From Alopecurus myosuroides (Eukaryota; Streptophyta; Magnoliopsida; Poales; Poaceae), in the NCBI GenBank assembly GCA_028641055.1, contig CM054060.1, positions 299,773,835-299,837,834 on the forward strand: a stretch of 64,000 nucleotides of DNA, in the 5' to 3' direction. Of this stretch, positions 11,651 through 22,280 are shown piece by piece. The notes under the pieces were generated by a model. That model was not told the origin of the DNA and did not search any database. It saw nothing but the letters and a program-made list of their open reading frames with translations. The number at the start of each line of letters is the position of its first letter. Position 1 is the first letter of the stretch. Position numbers and translations under genes: made by a program.

Positions 11651-11922
11651 ACCCCCTCCCTCCGGGTCTCCTTTGGACTTCCTTGACCCTCCTGGACTTC
11701 TAAGACTTTTGGCTTTTGAATCGTCCAATTCCGAGAATATTTCCAGAACTACTTTTCTGAAACTAAAAAAAGCAGAAAACTCGAACTGACTCTATGGCAT
11801 CTTGTCAATAGGTTAGTCATGGGAAATCGATAAAAATGACATAAGTGTAAGGAAAACATGTAGGAAATAACATGAAAACAACATGGAACATCAGAAATTA
11901 AGGATACGTTTATGACGTATCA
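11651..11922. repeat. GC-rich tandem repeat, right part
   Basis: Begins with the second ACCCC target-site copy and continues the unit interrupted at 671. It matches 135-404 of the first unit with scattered differences (for example the shared GGCATCTTGTCAATAGGTTA) and ends at TATGACGTATCA. After 11922 the similarity to the first unit stops, so the array or its parent element ends here. Confidence 0.7.
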
Positions 11923-13030
11923 AGGGTCACGATGCACAGCGCCGCCATCGCCGAGACCGAAACGGTCAAGGATTTTCACCCGGAGCTCTAGTGATTAAGA
12001 GGTACCCACAGCGACGCCCTCAAGAGGGTCACGACACCCATAGACATCATCGTCGCTGGCGCCGAAGCGCTGGACTTTCGCCCGAAATCACCTATGCCAC
12101 ACTACGGTACCGTGGTCCGCCTATCGACACCAAAACATGCCTCCAAAGCACGATCTGGAAATAAACACCAGGATTCCCCGCCGCCAACTCCTCGTCGTCC
12201 ACACAGCCAAAGGCGTAGGCCATCACCACTGCTACGCCGCTCGCCGAAGAGCCGACCGCGCAGACCACCTTCTAGGGCCGCCGCCCCGGCATCCAAACTC
12301 GAACCAACAACCGAAGGACACCACACGGCTAGCCCAGCGCGACGGGGGGAGATGTCAGAGACCAGAACGGGGGCGACGAGCGGGAAAGGCATGGCACAGC
12401 CACACCGTCCACCGACCAAACCAGCACGTGGTGGCCGCCAAACTTAGAACCGCCTAGTCCAGTCTAGCCTCCGACAGTAGTAGCACAGCAATCGGAGGAG
12501 AGGCACCGGCCACCTCCCAGACTACTAGCCCTGTCGGGAATTGCCACCAAGAGGCGAATCGGCCGAAGCCCGCGAAGCCCAGATCGGACCCAGATCTGGC
12601 CCGCGCCACCGGTGGCCGCCGTCAACCCTAGCCAGCACCTCCGACCTCAACGTTCACCGCGGTAGCCCAGCCCAGCCACGCCATCGGTTGACAGGTTGAG
12701 CCTGAGACCCGCACAACCAACCACCGCAGCCACAAGAGCTAGCGCGACGGTCGAGCACGTCGCGAAGCCACCACCACGTCGCCACTCGTAGCACGCCCGC
12801 GCCAAGGCACGGCTACTGCAGGGAGGCGCCGCCGCGCCCAACGCCAACGCCGCGCCCCCACCGGCCACTGCGGCCCACGCCGCCAGCACCCAAGCGAAGA
12901 GGAGACCCCGCCGCCGCCGACACCGCCGGGCGTGAGAGGGGGGAACGGAAGGCGGCGGCGCAAGAGGAGCTCCCGGACGCCCGCGGGAGCGACCCGGGAG
13001 CTAGGGTGTTTCGCAAATCTAAAGCTCTCC
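11923..13030. repeat. GC-rich repeat-like block without a gene
   Basis: Sharply GC-rich, with CG-rich phrases and ORFs open in several frames on both strands (up to about 117 codons), which is a composition effect. The texture (GCCGCCATCGCC, GCGACGCC, GGGAGCTAGGGT) resembles GC-rich transposon-derived blocks that are common in Triticeae genomes; the family is not recognised. I found no terminal inverted repeats or target duplication by eye. Confidence 0.4.
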
Positions 13031-14366
13031 ACTAGTACCTAAAGAACCCTTGGCTGCTGGCTTGTCTTTCGGAGCAACCGAATCCACGTGCTCTCCTGAT
13101 GTCCGACATGTGGGCTTGTTTGGGCGCAACCACTAGGAATCAGACGCCGGTACTTAGCTTCCCGTTGGACCTTGCCTGTACCGTCGGATTGGAATTAGAC
13201 AAACCGTTCGATTTCAAGTCATGTGCGTCTAATTTTCCATCGAACCCACGCGTGATTCATGCTTCCGTTAAAAGACACAGTAATTAGTGCATTGGATTCT
13301 CAATGGGCCCACACTACTTTTTCCATGAACTAACGGTCTGATTGCATGCTTTGGTGATGCCGTATGTCAACCTTCCCTAAATAAAACCGATAATTATGTG
13401 GGACACGTATGCTTCTCAATCTAATTATTCTAGATCTTTAGGAAATAAAATCATATTTCCAAGGGAACAAGCAACTTACGTAAATATGAGTATTTGGATT
13501 TTATCATGTGGGAAGCAAATATGTTGTTCCCCATGATATTAATTTTGCTTCCTTTGTACCTAATGTTTGCATCGATTACAAATGATGTTTGCTTCAATAT
13601 TAAAATATTTATATTAAACGGATTAAAAAATGCTTTTGGGGATGTTAGAATATTGCTTCCATGGTGAATGCATTTTCTTGGATGTAGAATACTAAATTTT
13701 CGGTCATGTGTATCAGGATATATGGAAGCACCTAGCTAGAAACTTCATTCATATGGCTAGGAAGCATAGTGAGCAAGTGTTGGAAGCATGATTAGTGTGT
13801 TGACAAAAAAAATTAGATGCGTAGGAAGCACGTGTAGATTGTGAAATTTGCAAGATTTGTTTTAAGTGTGACTGCATAAGTTTCATTCCTATACTCCGGG
13901 AGAATTTTAGTGCTTCATATATTCTCTTGAAATATTTTGAACAACATAAAATTTGCTTCCGTCATGTCGTTAAATACACAACTTCATATGTTCATATCAC
14001 ATGTTAATTTTCTACATGTTGAACATTTGCTTCATTCTACAAAGACAAATATATTCCCCGAATGCATCATATGTTAACCAAACATCTATTTTTGTGTGAG
14101 GCTATGGTAGCATATCCAACTTCCAATGCCCGTACTCGCAATTATGATCGCAGGATATCGCCTTGCCTCAGCGCTTGCCCCGCAGGATGCACCAGACATG
14201 TGCGGCCTTGGAACGTTCCACAAGTGTGGAAGAAGTCTGGAGCCTCGTCCCTTGCGGTGACAATATACGATAAATAACTGGTAGGAATATGAAAGCTCAT
14301 ATGAAAAACAATAGAAGCATCTATGCCAAATCAAGGAAGCATGTCAAGTATGTGTGTGGTTATGAC
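13031..14366. other. Intergenic DNA, AT-rich, no gene seen
   Basis: No sustained reading frame. The words GGAAGCA and TGCTTCC recur repeatedly from about 13550 to 14040, hinting at decayed repeat DNA, but no ends could be defined. Confidence 0.4.
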
Positions 14367-15038
14367 TCAGTCAAATGTTGCCATTACCATAGGCATCTCG
14401 AGAAGCGCGTTGTTGGCGACGACACTAGACAGCGGTAGCATTCCGTCAGGTCCTCCTACCGAGGTAGTCCGGATGCGACCACATGCCAGTGTCGAGCGCA
14501 CCCAGTCACGCACACGTTCCAAGGACAGCACACACTTGGCCGGTGATGACTTGACATGGCCTGGAAGCACTAGCGTGGCCGTCGCATCCCCACACTTGGT
14601 GTACATGTCGACCAGCACATTGCACGCGACGTCGAGGGTCATCTCTGCGACGAGGGACGCCCCGGTGCACCTCCTTGGCCAGCGAGAGGCCCAGCGGCGA
14701 CGACGACGATCGTGCCGTAGTGTCGGCCATGACCAGAACAGCGTCGCGGCCTCGCGGAACATGCACATGGCAACTTGGATGTCCATGAAAAGACAACGTC
14801 CGGTGCCAGGCCACCGCCGATGAAGTCGGTGTGCTCGGCGCAACTCCGGCTCGACGCGAAGTAGAGTGCGATGAGGGTCTGGCCGATGCCGTCGGTCGAG
14901 GCCAACCTTCATGGCATGGTCTTGTAGCGCCAGCGTGGCCTCCCAGGCTCCAGGAACGACGCAGTGGCAAGGCGCTTCGTAAATGCCCGGAGCTCTCGCC
15001 GGCACGACGGAGCGATGCTGCATACTGTCAGGTCTCAA
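14367..15038 (-). pseudogene. Frameshifted PPR (pentatricopeptide repeat) protein fragment
   Basis: The minus strand contains recognisable plant PPR phrases scattered over all three frames. The frame open at 14367-15038 has WEATLALQDHAMKVGLD and VACNVLVDMYTKCGD. The frame at 14639-14905 has LIALYFASS and APDVVFSWTSKL. The frame at 14506-14970 has SPLGLSLAKEVHRG. In family order these phrases alternate between frames, so at least four or five frameshifts are needed. VDMYTKCGD is a hallmark of the PLS-class repeats of organellar RNA-processing factors. Only about two repeats' worth remains, with no start, transit peptide or C-terminal E/DYW domain. This is a decayed fragment; 'PPR-derived' is fairly secure, the parent gene is unknown. 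Confidence 0.7.
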
Positions 15039-15461
15039 GTGCCAGGGTTGTAGGCATGGCTAAGAAATCAGAGCGGAGCAACCATGGGCTTGTTTTGGAT
15101 AAGGTGCGACTATGGCGTCCTCGTCTAATTTGGTGTGGCGTCGGGGGAGGTGATCATGGGGAGCGATCTGGGGATGTAAGTAACCTAGCGTCGTTTGCGG
15201 GAATTAATGAGATTGATTCCATGGTTAACAAGGGGAAAAAAAGAGAAATTTTGGCCGTTCGATGGAGATAATCTGGACGGCGCCGAAGCAGTCCGAAAGT
15301 TTCTTTCCCATCGGCCTCAGATAAGTAGTATTTACCTTGGGCGCATTAGCCCACTTCTTTTCTTTATTTGACTTAACTGGAAAAAGCCTTACACTCGAAA
15401 AAAAAAAACTGGAAAAACCCTACGCTACTTTGATATCTCTGTATTCTTTCCTCCCAAGCGA
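15039..15461. other. Intergenic stretch upstream of the exon-1 remnant
   Basis: No gene recognised. It shows no similarity to the region upstream of exon 1 in the array copies (15903-16735), so the remnant's 5' flank is different from theirs. Any promoter of the remnant should lie here. Confidence 0.4.
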
Positions 15462-15902
15462 TTGCGTTGCGTCCTCCGTTTGGGAGGCGGCCGGCGGTAC
15501 CAAACTTGTCGGCGTCTGCGCAGCAGTAAGGTGCAACCCTCCCTTCCTCTGTTGCTTTGTTTGATCTGCACTACGCATTATGCATTATGGCATTATAATG
15601 TTCTAGGTTTTCTTACGCCTCGCAGCTATCATCTGATCCAGAGATAAGCGCAGCCATTGGAGATTACTTACGTTTTCCACTCCGCTCCGCTGCACGATCA
15701 TTAATTCCATCCGCAGGGAGATTACTAGGGGAAGGGGCAGGAGCTATGGGCAACGCCTTCGCTGCCGGTCCAGCTCCTGCGCTGCTGGGAGAAAACCACG
15801 ATCCATGCTTCAAGTGGAAGATCCATGACTTCTCGGCAATGCCGATTGAGGAGGAGCCGATCAACTGTGCACCTTTTATTTTCTCCGACTACAGGTGGTA
15901 TG
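15462..15902 (+). pseudogene. Truncated MATH gene: 5' leader plus exon 1 only
   Basis: Similarity to 16737-17163 begins near GATTGCGTTGCGT. The leader has diverged by many small insertions and substitutions, but from about 15723 onward the two are identical. The coding exon 15746-15894 (49 codons plus two bases) matches base for base, followed by the same donor (AG|GTGGTATG). Similarity stops at 15902, eight bases into intron 1, where the sequence joins the array promoter. Translation past the donor runs to a stop at 15992-15994 without homology. It is either the stub of a deleted fourth gene or, because its donor is intact and in the same phase, an alternative first exon that could splice to 17269. 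Confidence 0.8.
15746..15894 (+). CDS. Orphan exon 1 of the MATH gene
   Basis: Encodes the same first 49 residues (MGNAFAAGPA... to SDY) as the three complete genes, including the start of MATH domain 1 (CFKWKIHDFS). Exons 2-5 are absent from its own locus. If spliced from the donor at 15895 to the acceptor at 17267-17268, it would give the full protein through an intron of about 1.37 kb that contains the second exon 1. That use is inference. Confidence 0.55.
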
Positions 15903-16068
15903 ATATGGGAAGGGGCCACCAAACACCAAGTCATCGATCCGTGGCACTAAGCTTTTCTGGCCGTCCATCCGCTTCGAGGGGAAGGGAAGAGTGAAGTGAG
16001 CGTGCTTGATTCCCGCCGCGATAGGTGTTACTTACATGTTTTCTTCCCTCCCCACATGATGTTGCCTC

Positions 16069-16076
16069 TATAAGTA
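16069..16076 (+). promoter_or_regulatory. TATA box of MATH gene copy 1
   Basis: TATAAGTA in the context CCTCTATAAGTAGAAACCC lies about 167 bases after the array's left edge and 940 bases before the start codon. A pyrimidine-rich leader follows. The gap suggests a 5'-UTR intron, for example donor GCGAG|GTGCGC near 16212 to acceptor ATCCGCAG| at 16974, which would place a short second leader exon directly before the ATG. The intron is inferred. Confidence 0.5.
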
Positions 16077-17006
16077 GAAACCCACCGCCACAGTCCGCGT
16101 GCGGGGCGCGTGCGACTTAGACTTAGAACTTAGGCGAAGGGGACGGGGAGGGTGAGGACAGCAGAGCCGTTCCGTCGTCGTCCGATTCGCTGGGTGGCCG
16201 GCCGGCGGCGAGGTGCGCGAGAGAGCAATTCCATCCATCCGTCCGTCCGTCAGTTCGTGCGTCCTCGTCTCTCTCTCTCTATTTTTTTTTTTGGTTCCAT
16301 TGTGTGGTTATTCTGGATCTGAAAAAGAAAAGAAGAAAAGGGAATGGAAGGAGCAGATGCATGAGATCAGGTGACTATCCGTGAGAGATAGAAAAAAAAA
16401 AGAGAGGTGGTAAAGGTCCTCGACGCGTAGTCGCGTACGTACGGTACCAGCAGACTCACCGGCCGCTCGATCTAGCTAAGCGAGAACGTGTATAGACTTT
16501 CAAACTAGCTAGCTCAACCTGCGCGCGTGAGAGAAAAAATAGGGCAGCGTACCAACTCATGTTTTTTTTTTGAGGGAACGTTCTACTCAGCTTGTACGTA
16601 CCCTGAACGAGTGTCCGATTCAAACTAATCCATCGCGACCTCCTGCTGCGCCCTGTCCTGCGCGTTGCCGTGCCCGACGTGCACGCACAGGAGTCTGTTG
16701 CCTATTCCGTGTACTCAAACCTCGCGGTCACTCGGCGATTGCGTTGCGTTCTCCGTTTGGCACCAAACTTGTCGGCGTCTCCGCAGCAGTAAGACGCAAC
16801 GCTCCCTTCCTCTGTTGCTTTGTTTGATCTGCACTACGCATTAGGGCACTATAATGTTTTAGGTTTTCTTACGCCGCAGCTATTATCTGATCCAGAGATA
16901 AGCGCAGCCATTAATTGGAGATTACTTACGTCTTCCACTCCGCTCCGCTGCACGATCATTAGTTCCATCCGCAGGGAGGATACTACTAGGGGAAGGGGCA
17001 GGAGCT

Positions 17007-18811
17007 ATGGGCAACGCCTTCGCTGCCGGTCCAGCTCCTGCGCTGCTGGGAGAAAACCACGATCCATGCTTCAAGTGGAAGATCCATGACTTCTCGGCAA
17101 TGCCGATTGAGGAGGAGCCGATCAACTGTGCACCTTTTATTTTCTCCGACTACAGGTGGTATGTACCGATCCTGCAGAATTCTTAGTCTACTATTCCTAC
17201 AATATTTTTACTTCAGTTTTTGACTTGTTAAACCAAATTGCTTCTCTGCTCCTCGATTCATTTACCAGGTTCGTTCAATTGACGCTGTTGCATACAACAC
17301 CACCCTTTTTTGCGATACCATATGTTGCTCTTTCTCTTGGGATTGCTCGAGGCCGGGGATGCTTGGGCTTGGAGCCAGGGGTGGTGATGGCTGTAGTCTT
17401 TGAATTCTCGATATACAATCATTCGGATCGCGCGTACTACGGATACCAAGGTAGTTTCTGATATCGCTATGGCTGTAGTCTTTGAATTATCGATATACAA
17501 TCATTCGGATCGCGCGTATTACGGATACCAAGGTAGTTTCCTAAAATTTACTTTTTCGCCACATCCAACCATCCATCTATATTCCAGCTGGTAGCCACTA
17601 ACTCCGTAAAATTTGATATCTGCTCAACATGACTAGTAAGCTGTCCCCAATATCCATCCATCGTGTTCCTGTCACGTTTCTTTGCAATGGTACAATATCT
17701 ATGTTTTATCGTTAAATTTGAACGTATAAATTTTGAAATATCATCCCGTGCTTGTTACATTAACTGGTCTCTCCATATCGTCTTTTCACATAAGTTGTAT
17801 TTTTATTTTTGCAGCTTACATAATTCCTTTTTATCTGTTTTTAACCCTTGCCTACATTGCAGCTACACACAACTTCGATGTTGAGAATATATACTCGAAG
17901 AAGGAATGCTTGATTTCTCTTAAAACCCTACTGCGGTCACGTGATTTTCTGGCTGATGATTGTTGTGTCTTTGGTGTGGACATATTGAAAGTAGATGTCA
18001 TTTTCCCTGAAGAGATGGCAATTGTGGTCCAGAAGAATGCTACTGCAGTTCAGAACCTCTTTATCCAGAAACCTCCGTTGATCCAATGGATCTACACCCG
18101 GACCATCACCAAGTTTTCTGAACTGTTCTCGGAGAGATTCGTCATTTCTAGATTTGAACTTGATGGACAAAAATGGTACTCTTTTGATTCAGTTACATCA
18201 TATAGTTCATATGTATGAATTATTAGACAATTTAATTTGTGCTCACCATGTCATATAACTAATTTCATAGTGGCCAGAAGCACCAAATAATGGACATATT
18301 TGATCTAGGAACTCGGTTATATTGAGTTTGAATTGACTTGTTTGCCATCATATTCACATTTTGCTGATAACCCTGCATTATATTTTTCTCAGGTACTTTG
18401 GCATCTACCCATGTGGTAATCGGTACAGCAACAATTGCCTATCCTTGTTCTTACACCTAGATGGCTCGGACGAGGCCCCCCACGAGTATGGAAAGCTGGT
18501 CGAACTGACTCTATCCATCCTGGACGAAAAACATGGGAAACATTTCACCAGGAAATGTCAAGGTTCAGTCAGCTCCCATTAATTAGCAGCTATCACTGCA
18601 TTATGAAGTGACTGCCATCTCCTGTTTGCGGCTGTTCGATCTCATGTACCTCGTCTCTATTGCAGGTCTCGTCGTGTTTGCTGGTAAGTGTCACTGGGGA
18701 TGGTCCCAGTTCATACCGCTCCCGACGCTCTTAGACCCGTCGAGAGGTTATCTTGTAGGATCGTCTTGCACTCTCAGAGCAGAGTTGGTTATGGTTGGAT
18801 CCTCCAGCTGA
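17007..18811 (+). CDS. Two-MATH-domain (TRAF-like) protein, copy 1, five exons, 319 aa
   Basis: Exons 17007-17155, 17269-17450, 17863-18175, 18393-18562 and 18666-18811 (TGA). All four introns are GT-AG, and the split codons join in phase to 960 coding bases with no stop. MATH domain 1 covers about residues 20-156 (CFKWKIHDFS; PYVALSLGI; VFEFSIYNHSDRAYYG; THNFD; DDCCVFGVDILKVDV). MATH domain 2 covers about 186-316 (YTRTITKFSEL; FGIYPCGNRYS; CLSLFLHLD; LTLSILDEKHGKHFT; GWSQFIPL; DPSRGYLVGSSC). This is the usual size and layout of plant TRAF-like proteins with two MATH modules, which bind partner proteins; some relatives act in ubiquitin pathways or virus-movement resistance (RTM3). There is no BTB, protease, signal peptide or membrane segment, so it is probably a soluble adaptor. 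The donor for intron 1 was chosen over GTACCG at 17163 because only it keeps the frame. Substrate and partner are unknown. Confidence 0.85.
17387..17540 (+). repeat. 72-bp tandem duplication over exon 2 end and donor (copy 1)
   Basis: Bases 17387-17458 recur at 17469-17540 with two mismatches, an 82-base offset. The repeated piece contains the last 64 coding bases of exon 2 plus its donor GTAGTTTC, so a second donor sits at 17533. Reading through the first donor meets TGA after three codons, so the full-length protein requires the first donor. Units 2 and 3 carry the same duplication at 39535-39688 and 61682-61835. Confidence 0.85.
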
Positions 18812-19132
18812 TGGTCCTTGGCATCCTGTGCCCTAGCTCATCAGCCATGCTTGAATATTACAACAGTGTCATTCATGTCTAAATAAGCATTGACCAGAAC
18901 TGGAACAATCTACCCTATATGGATGCAGTTTTCCACTGTGTTTTCATGTATCTTCAAATTTTAGGCAAATGATACGACTTTCAAACTAAAAGTGATTGAA
19001 TAGTTACATTCTAACATGAAAATCTAGGATGTATTATTCTTTCACTTGCACTGAAAATTTAAAGATATAGCTCCAGATAGTAACTAAGCAAAGCTTCGGT
19101 GGGATGCCTAAATAATCAGGAGCATGACTCAC
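18812..19132. other. 3' flank of MATH gene copy 1
   Basis: No coding region recognised. AATAAG at about 18882 could serve as a weak polyadenylation signal. The minus strand of this stretch would be the intron or lost 3' portion of the exon at 19133-19394. Confidence 0.35.
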
Positions 19133-19394
19133 CGGCCAGTACCAGCCTCCAAGACCAATATCCTTCCTGGCAACACCCCGCGGACCGAATGTCCAGTTGT
19201 TGCCGGTGTCGATGACCTTGAAGAACACATTTTGGTCGCTCCTGGTCGCTCCTCCCATACAGGGAAAGAGACAAGATTCTTGAAGAACACATTTTGGTCG
19301 ACATCCGTCCGCGCCGGCAAGAGCACCAATGTGGTCGCTACTCGCCGACGAGCTGCGCAGCTCCACCCACTGCTTGATGTTCGTCATCGTACAA
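19133..19394 (-). pseudogene. Minus-strand exon of an unrecognised gene (copy 1)
   Basis: On the minus strand, an acceptor TTGGTTGCAG lies directly before 19394 and a strong donor CCG|GTGAGT directly after 19133. The frame between them is open and contains TNIKQWVELRSSSASSD and the protein-like phrase GPRGVARKDIGLGGWYWP. I do not recognise the family. TGAAGAACACATTTTGGTCG occurs twice inside (from 19219 and 19281, offset 62), which is not a multiple of three and so may have shifted the original frame. No matching downstream exon was found before the MATH gene. It is probably the remains of a convergently oriented gene. Confidence 0.45.
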
Positions 19395-20399
19395 CTGCAA
19401 CCAACAAAAGAAGCATGTTATTTATCATACGGAAGTAAGGTTTGAACCATATGCCAGCAACAAAGATTTTCCCTAAGACCATAACCCAAAACTCTCAAAT
19501 AACTGCATCGCATTCAGTTCATACCTTCAATGGAGGACCAACTAAACTAGTAAAAGCATGTCATGCTAAAATGTACTAGGATAGGGAACCACCTTTGCAC
19601 TATGATTAATCTACCAACATTTACCCAATCAAGGTTCGTTTTATAAATTAAAACATATGCATCTCACCAGCTAAAGATCCGAAATTATGGACAGAAAACA
19701 GGTAGGCCTATTTGGATGCATATCAGGCATTGCACTAGAAATTTCCAGCCTATCGATAATTAAATATACTAATACTATAATAGGTAAAACTACTGCCTAG
19801 ACTTAATAGACAATATAGAGAAAAGCATTCTAGCACAACTCCTAAATTCATGGACAGAAAAGAAAAAAAAAACCATTCCTAACATGGATGGTACATCAAA
19901 GAGTTAATACACTACACACAATTTTTCATTGAAGTGGTCAATAGATTGGTCAAACAAGTAATTTCAATAAACACTGCTAGTTCCAGAGCAATCATTCACG
20001 CTGAATGTACAACAGAGGTTCACATAGGACATATACGTTTCCGATCTCCCGGTTCAGTCCAAACGTGTGGTAAAAAATAAAAATAAAGAGAGAGATAAAT
20101 CAATGGGTATGTATGCACCGCTAAGAAGAATAAACGGGAGAAGAAGAATAAGCATGGAGTCTACTTCCCACTGACAACCAGATGTGCCATTTGATTACAG
20201 AAATTCAGTTCCAAAATTTGCACACATCAGGATCGCTCGACTGACAGATAGCAGTTGGATTTGCACCTACAGACAACATGGGAATACAGAGCAGAGCAGG
20301 ACAAAATGGAGTAGGATAGGACACCACCTAGCACTAGGATTAGTTTACCAACATTTACCCTCTCATCAAGATTCTTCTTTATCAATTTAACGACTTATG
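19395..20399. other. AT-rich flank of the minus-strand exon
   Basis: No ORF of interest. Bases from about 19990 to 20290 (GCTGAATGTA, AGGTTCACA, GACAGATAGCAGTTGGAT) recur in diverged form at about 21014-21260, so this is the left half of an old ~1-kb tandem duplication that continues to about 22000. Confidence 0.45.
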
Positions 20400-21775
20400 C
20401 ATCTCACGAACGGAAGTTCAGGATGTTCTAGTTGGATCTTGCAATTCAGATAACAGCCAAATAGCAGATCCCACGCAACAGAGCAACACAAGAACTAGAC
20501 CTAGAGATGAAGGAGTTTTACCTCCCAGTGGGATGGAGACATGGAGCAGCAGCGGCATCTAGCAGCCTTGGTCGTCGACGCCGGCGAGAGCGCCGCTGCA
20601 CCCACCGGCAAGCCGCACATCTCCTCCGGCCCAATCAAGTCGCCTGTGCAGGCGTCGCTACAGGAGGCCAGGGTACGCGGTGGAGGCCAGGCTGAAGACT
20701 AGGAGCGCGGAGGAGTAACGGCCGGAGCTGGAACCATCTGCAGCGCCCGGATATTCTGGGTGGTATAGTCAGATGTTGCAATTCAGAGAACAGCCAATTA
20801 GCAGATCACGCGCACCAGGGCAAGGCAAGAAATAGACCTAGAGATGAACGATATACCTCCCAGTGGAAGTACCATGTGGACAAAGACATATGGTCGTCAT
20901 CTAGCATCCTTGGTCGTTGAAGCCAGCAAGAGTGCCGCTGTACATGCATGGTCGCCGCTGGCCGGAAAGCCGTGTAGCTCCTCCCGCTCAATCGAACCGG
21001 AGTAATCCATTCATGCTGAATGTAGCATGGAGGTTCACAGAGTACAGATACGTTTTAGACCCCAGTCCATTCCAAACCTGTAACAAAAATAAAAATAAAA
21101 GGTGAGAGATAAATAAACAGGAGGAGAAGAATAAGTAGGGAATTTAATTCCCACTAACAACTTGATGTACCTTTTGATTAAAGAAATCGAGATGCAAAAT
21201 TTCTAGAATTTGTTTTATCAGGCTCGCAAGATTTGACAGATAGCAGTTGGATGTAGCACCTAGCGACAAATATTTACCACTAAAAACTTAGATATATCGT
21301 TATCCAAGATAGGCACAGGATGATAAGAACCAATTAGATGGTCTCATAACCAGGAAACCATTCAACGAGGGTTACAATACAGGTGAACGGCATGGATAAA
21401 AATACAACAATTAGTCGGCGCGCACGTATACTGCAGGCAATTGGAAACAGCAGGGGAATGAAGAGCAGACCAGTGCAAAATGGAGCAGGATAAGAATCCC
21501 CTAGCGCTAGAATTACTCTACCGATATTTACCCCCTGTCATCATGATTCGTTTTTTGTTAACAACGTATGCGACTCGCCAATGATGGAAGTTCTGAATGT
21601 TCTAGTTGGATGTTGAAATTCAGAGAAGAGCCAATTAAGAGATCATCACACGCAAAGCATAGACCTGGAGAAGGAGTTACCTCCGAGTGGAAGAACCAGA
21701 TGGAAGGAGACGTGGAGCAGCAGCAGCATCTAGGAGCCTCGGTGGTCGACGCCAAGAGCGCTGCTGTACATGGTC
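20400..21775 (-). repeat. Three diverged copies of an exon-like segment ending in a splice donor
   Basis: Read on the minus strand, segments of about 180-200 bases at roughly 20600-20400, 20945-20761 and 21775-21575 share a GCTAGATG-like core, the end CCACTGGGAG (or CCACTCGGAG) and then GTA, followed by a CTCTAGGTCTA-like intron start. Putative donors lie after 20522, 20857 and 21681. They look like repeated alternative leader exons of one minus-strand transcription unit; only the first has an open frame of note. A related segment on the plus strand is at about 28490-28590. Confidence 0.45.
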
Positions 21776-22280
21776 GCCACCCGCCGCACAGCTCACCGCC
21801 CGTGCAGCCGTTGCTACAGGCCAGCGAGGTGGCGGTGGACGCTAGCCTGGAGTTGGGGCGCGAGGTGGAGGACCGGCTGGAGCTGGCGCCATCCGCAGCA
21901 CCCGGCCCGCGCTTGCCGACGTGACGACGCCGGCGGCGGTGAGGGCTGCGGCTTTCTTGCAGGCTACATCGCCTCTGCTCGGTCTGGGCGGTAGACGTGC
22001 CGCATCACCGCCCCCTGCAGCCGCTCCGACGCCGTCGCCATGGACGCCAAAGATCCGATCTTCACCGCTAGGGTTCTTAGCGGGACGGCGAATCCACGGT
22101 TCCGGGCCACGGAATTTGGAGAGGACGAGGAGACGGTTTCAGGGTGGTGGCCGCCGGGGTGAGGAGACGCAGGATCCGGCCGGAATCGATGGCGAGGGGA
22201 GGGTGGAGCAAAGGGGATCGAGGGAGGAGTAGAGCAAAAGGCGCGAGAGATGAGCGGTCGTCGGGGACGGGGTGAGTCAT
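21776..22280 (-). promoter_or_regulatory. GC-rich promoter/leader-like block on the minus strand
   Basis: An abrupt GC-rich island between AT-rich flanks. On the minus strand it reads as a pyrimidine-rich leader containing CCCTAG, followed by an ATG at 22041 opening a frame of 25 codons that ends at 21964. The arrangement fits the 5' end of a minus-strand gene whose exon lies at 19133-19394; the connection is inference. Confidence 0.35.

Noticed and set aside
12094..13032. Several 60-117-codon ORFs on both strands
   Set aside because: They overlap in all frames within a very GC-rich block; stops are rare by composition alone.
17156..17163. Alternative intron 1 donor at 17163 (TAT|GTACCG)
   Set aside because: It would keep a Trp-Tyr that looks family-like, but puts exon 2 out of frame with the only acceptor seen (17267-17268); the donor at 17156 keeps phase.
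17733..18218. 161-codon ORF starting in intron 2 of the MATH gene
   Set aside because: Its first ~43 codons are intronic and its end lies in intron 3. Only the part from 17863 to 18175 is exon, as shown by the acceptor and phase.
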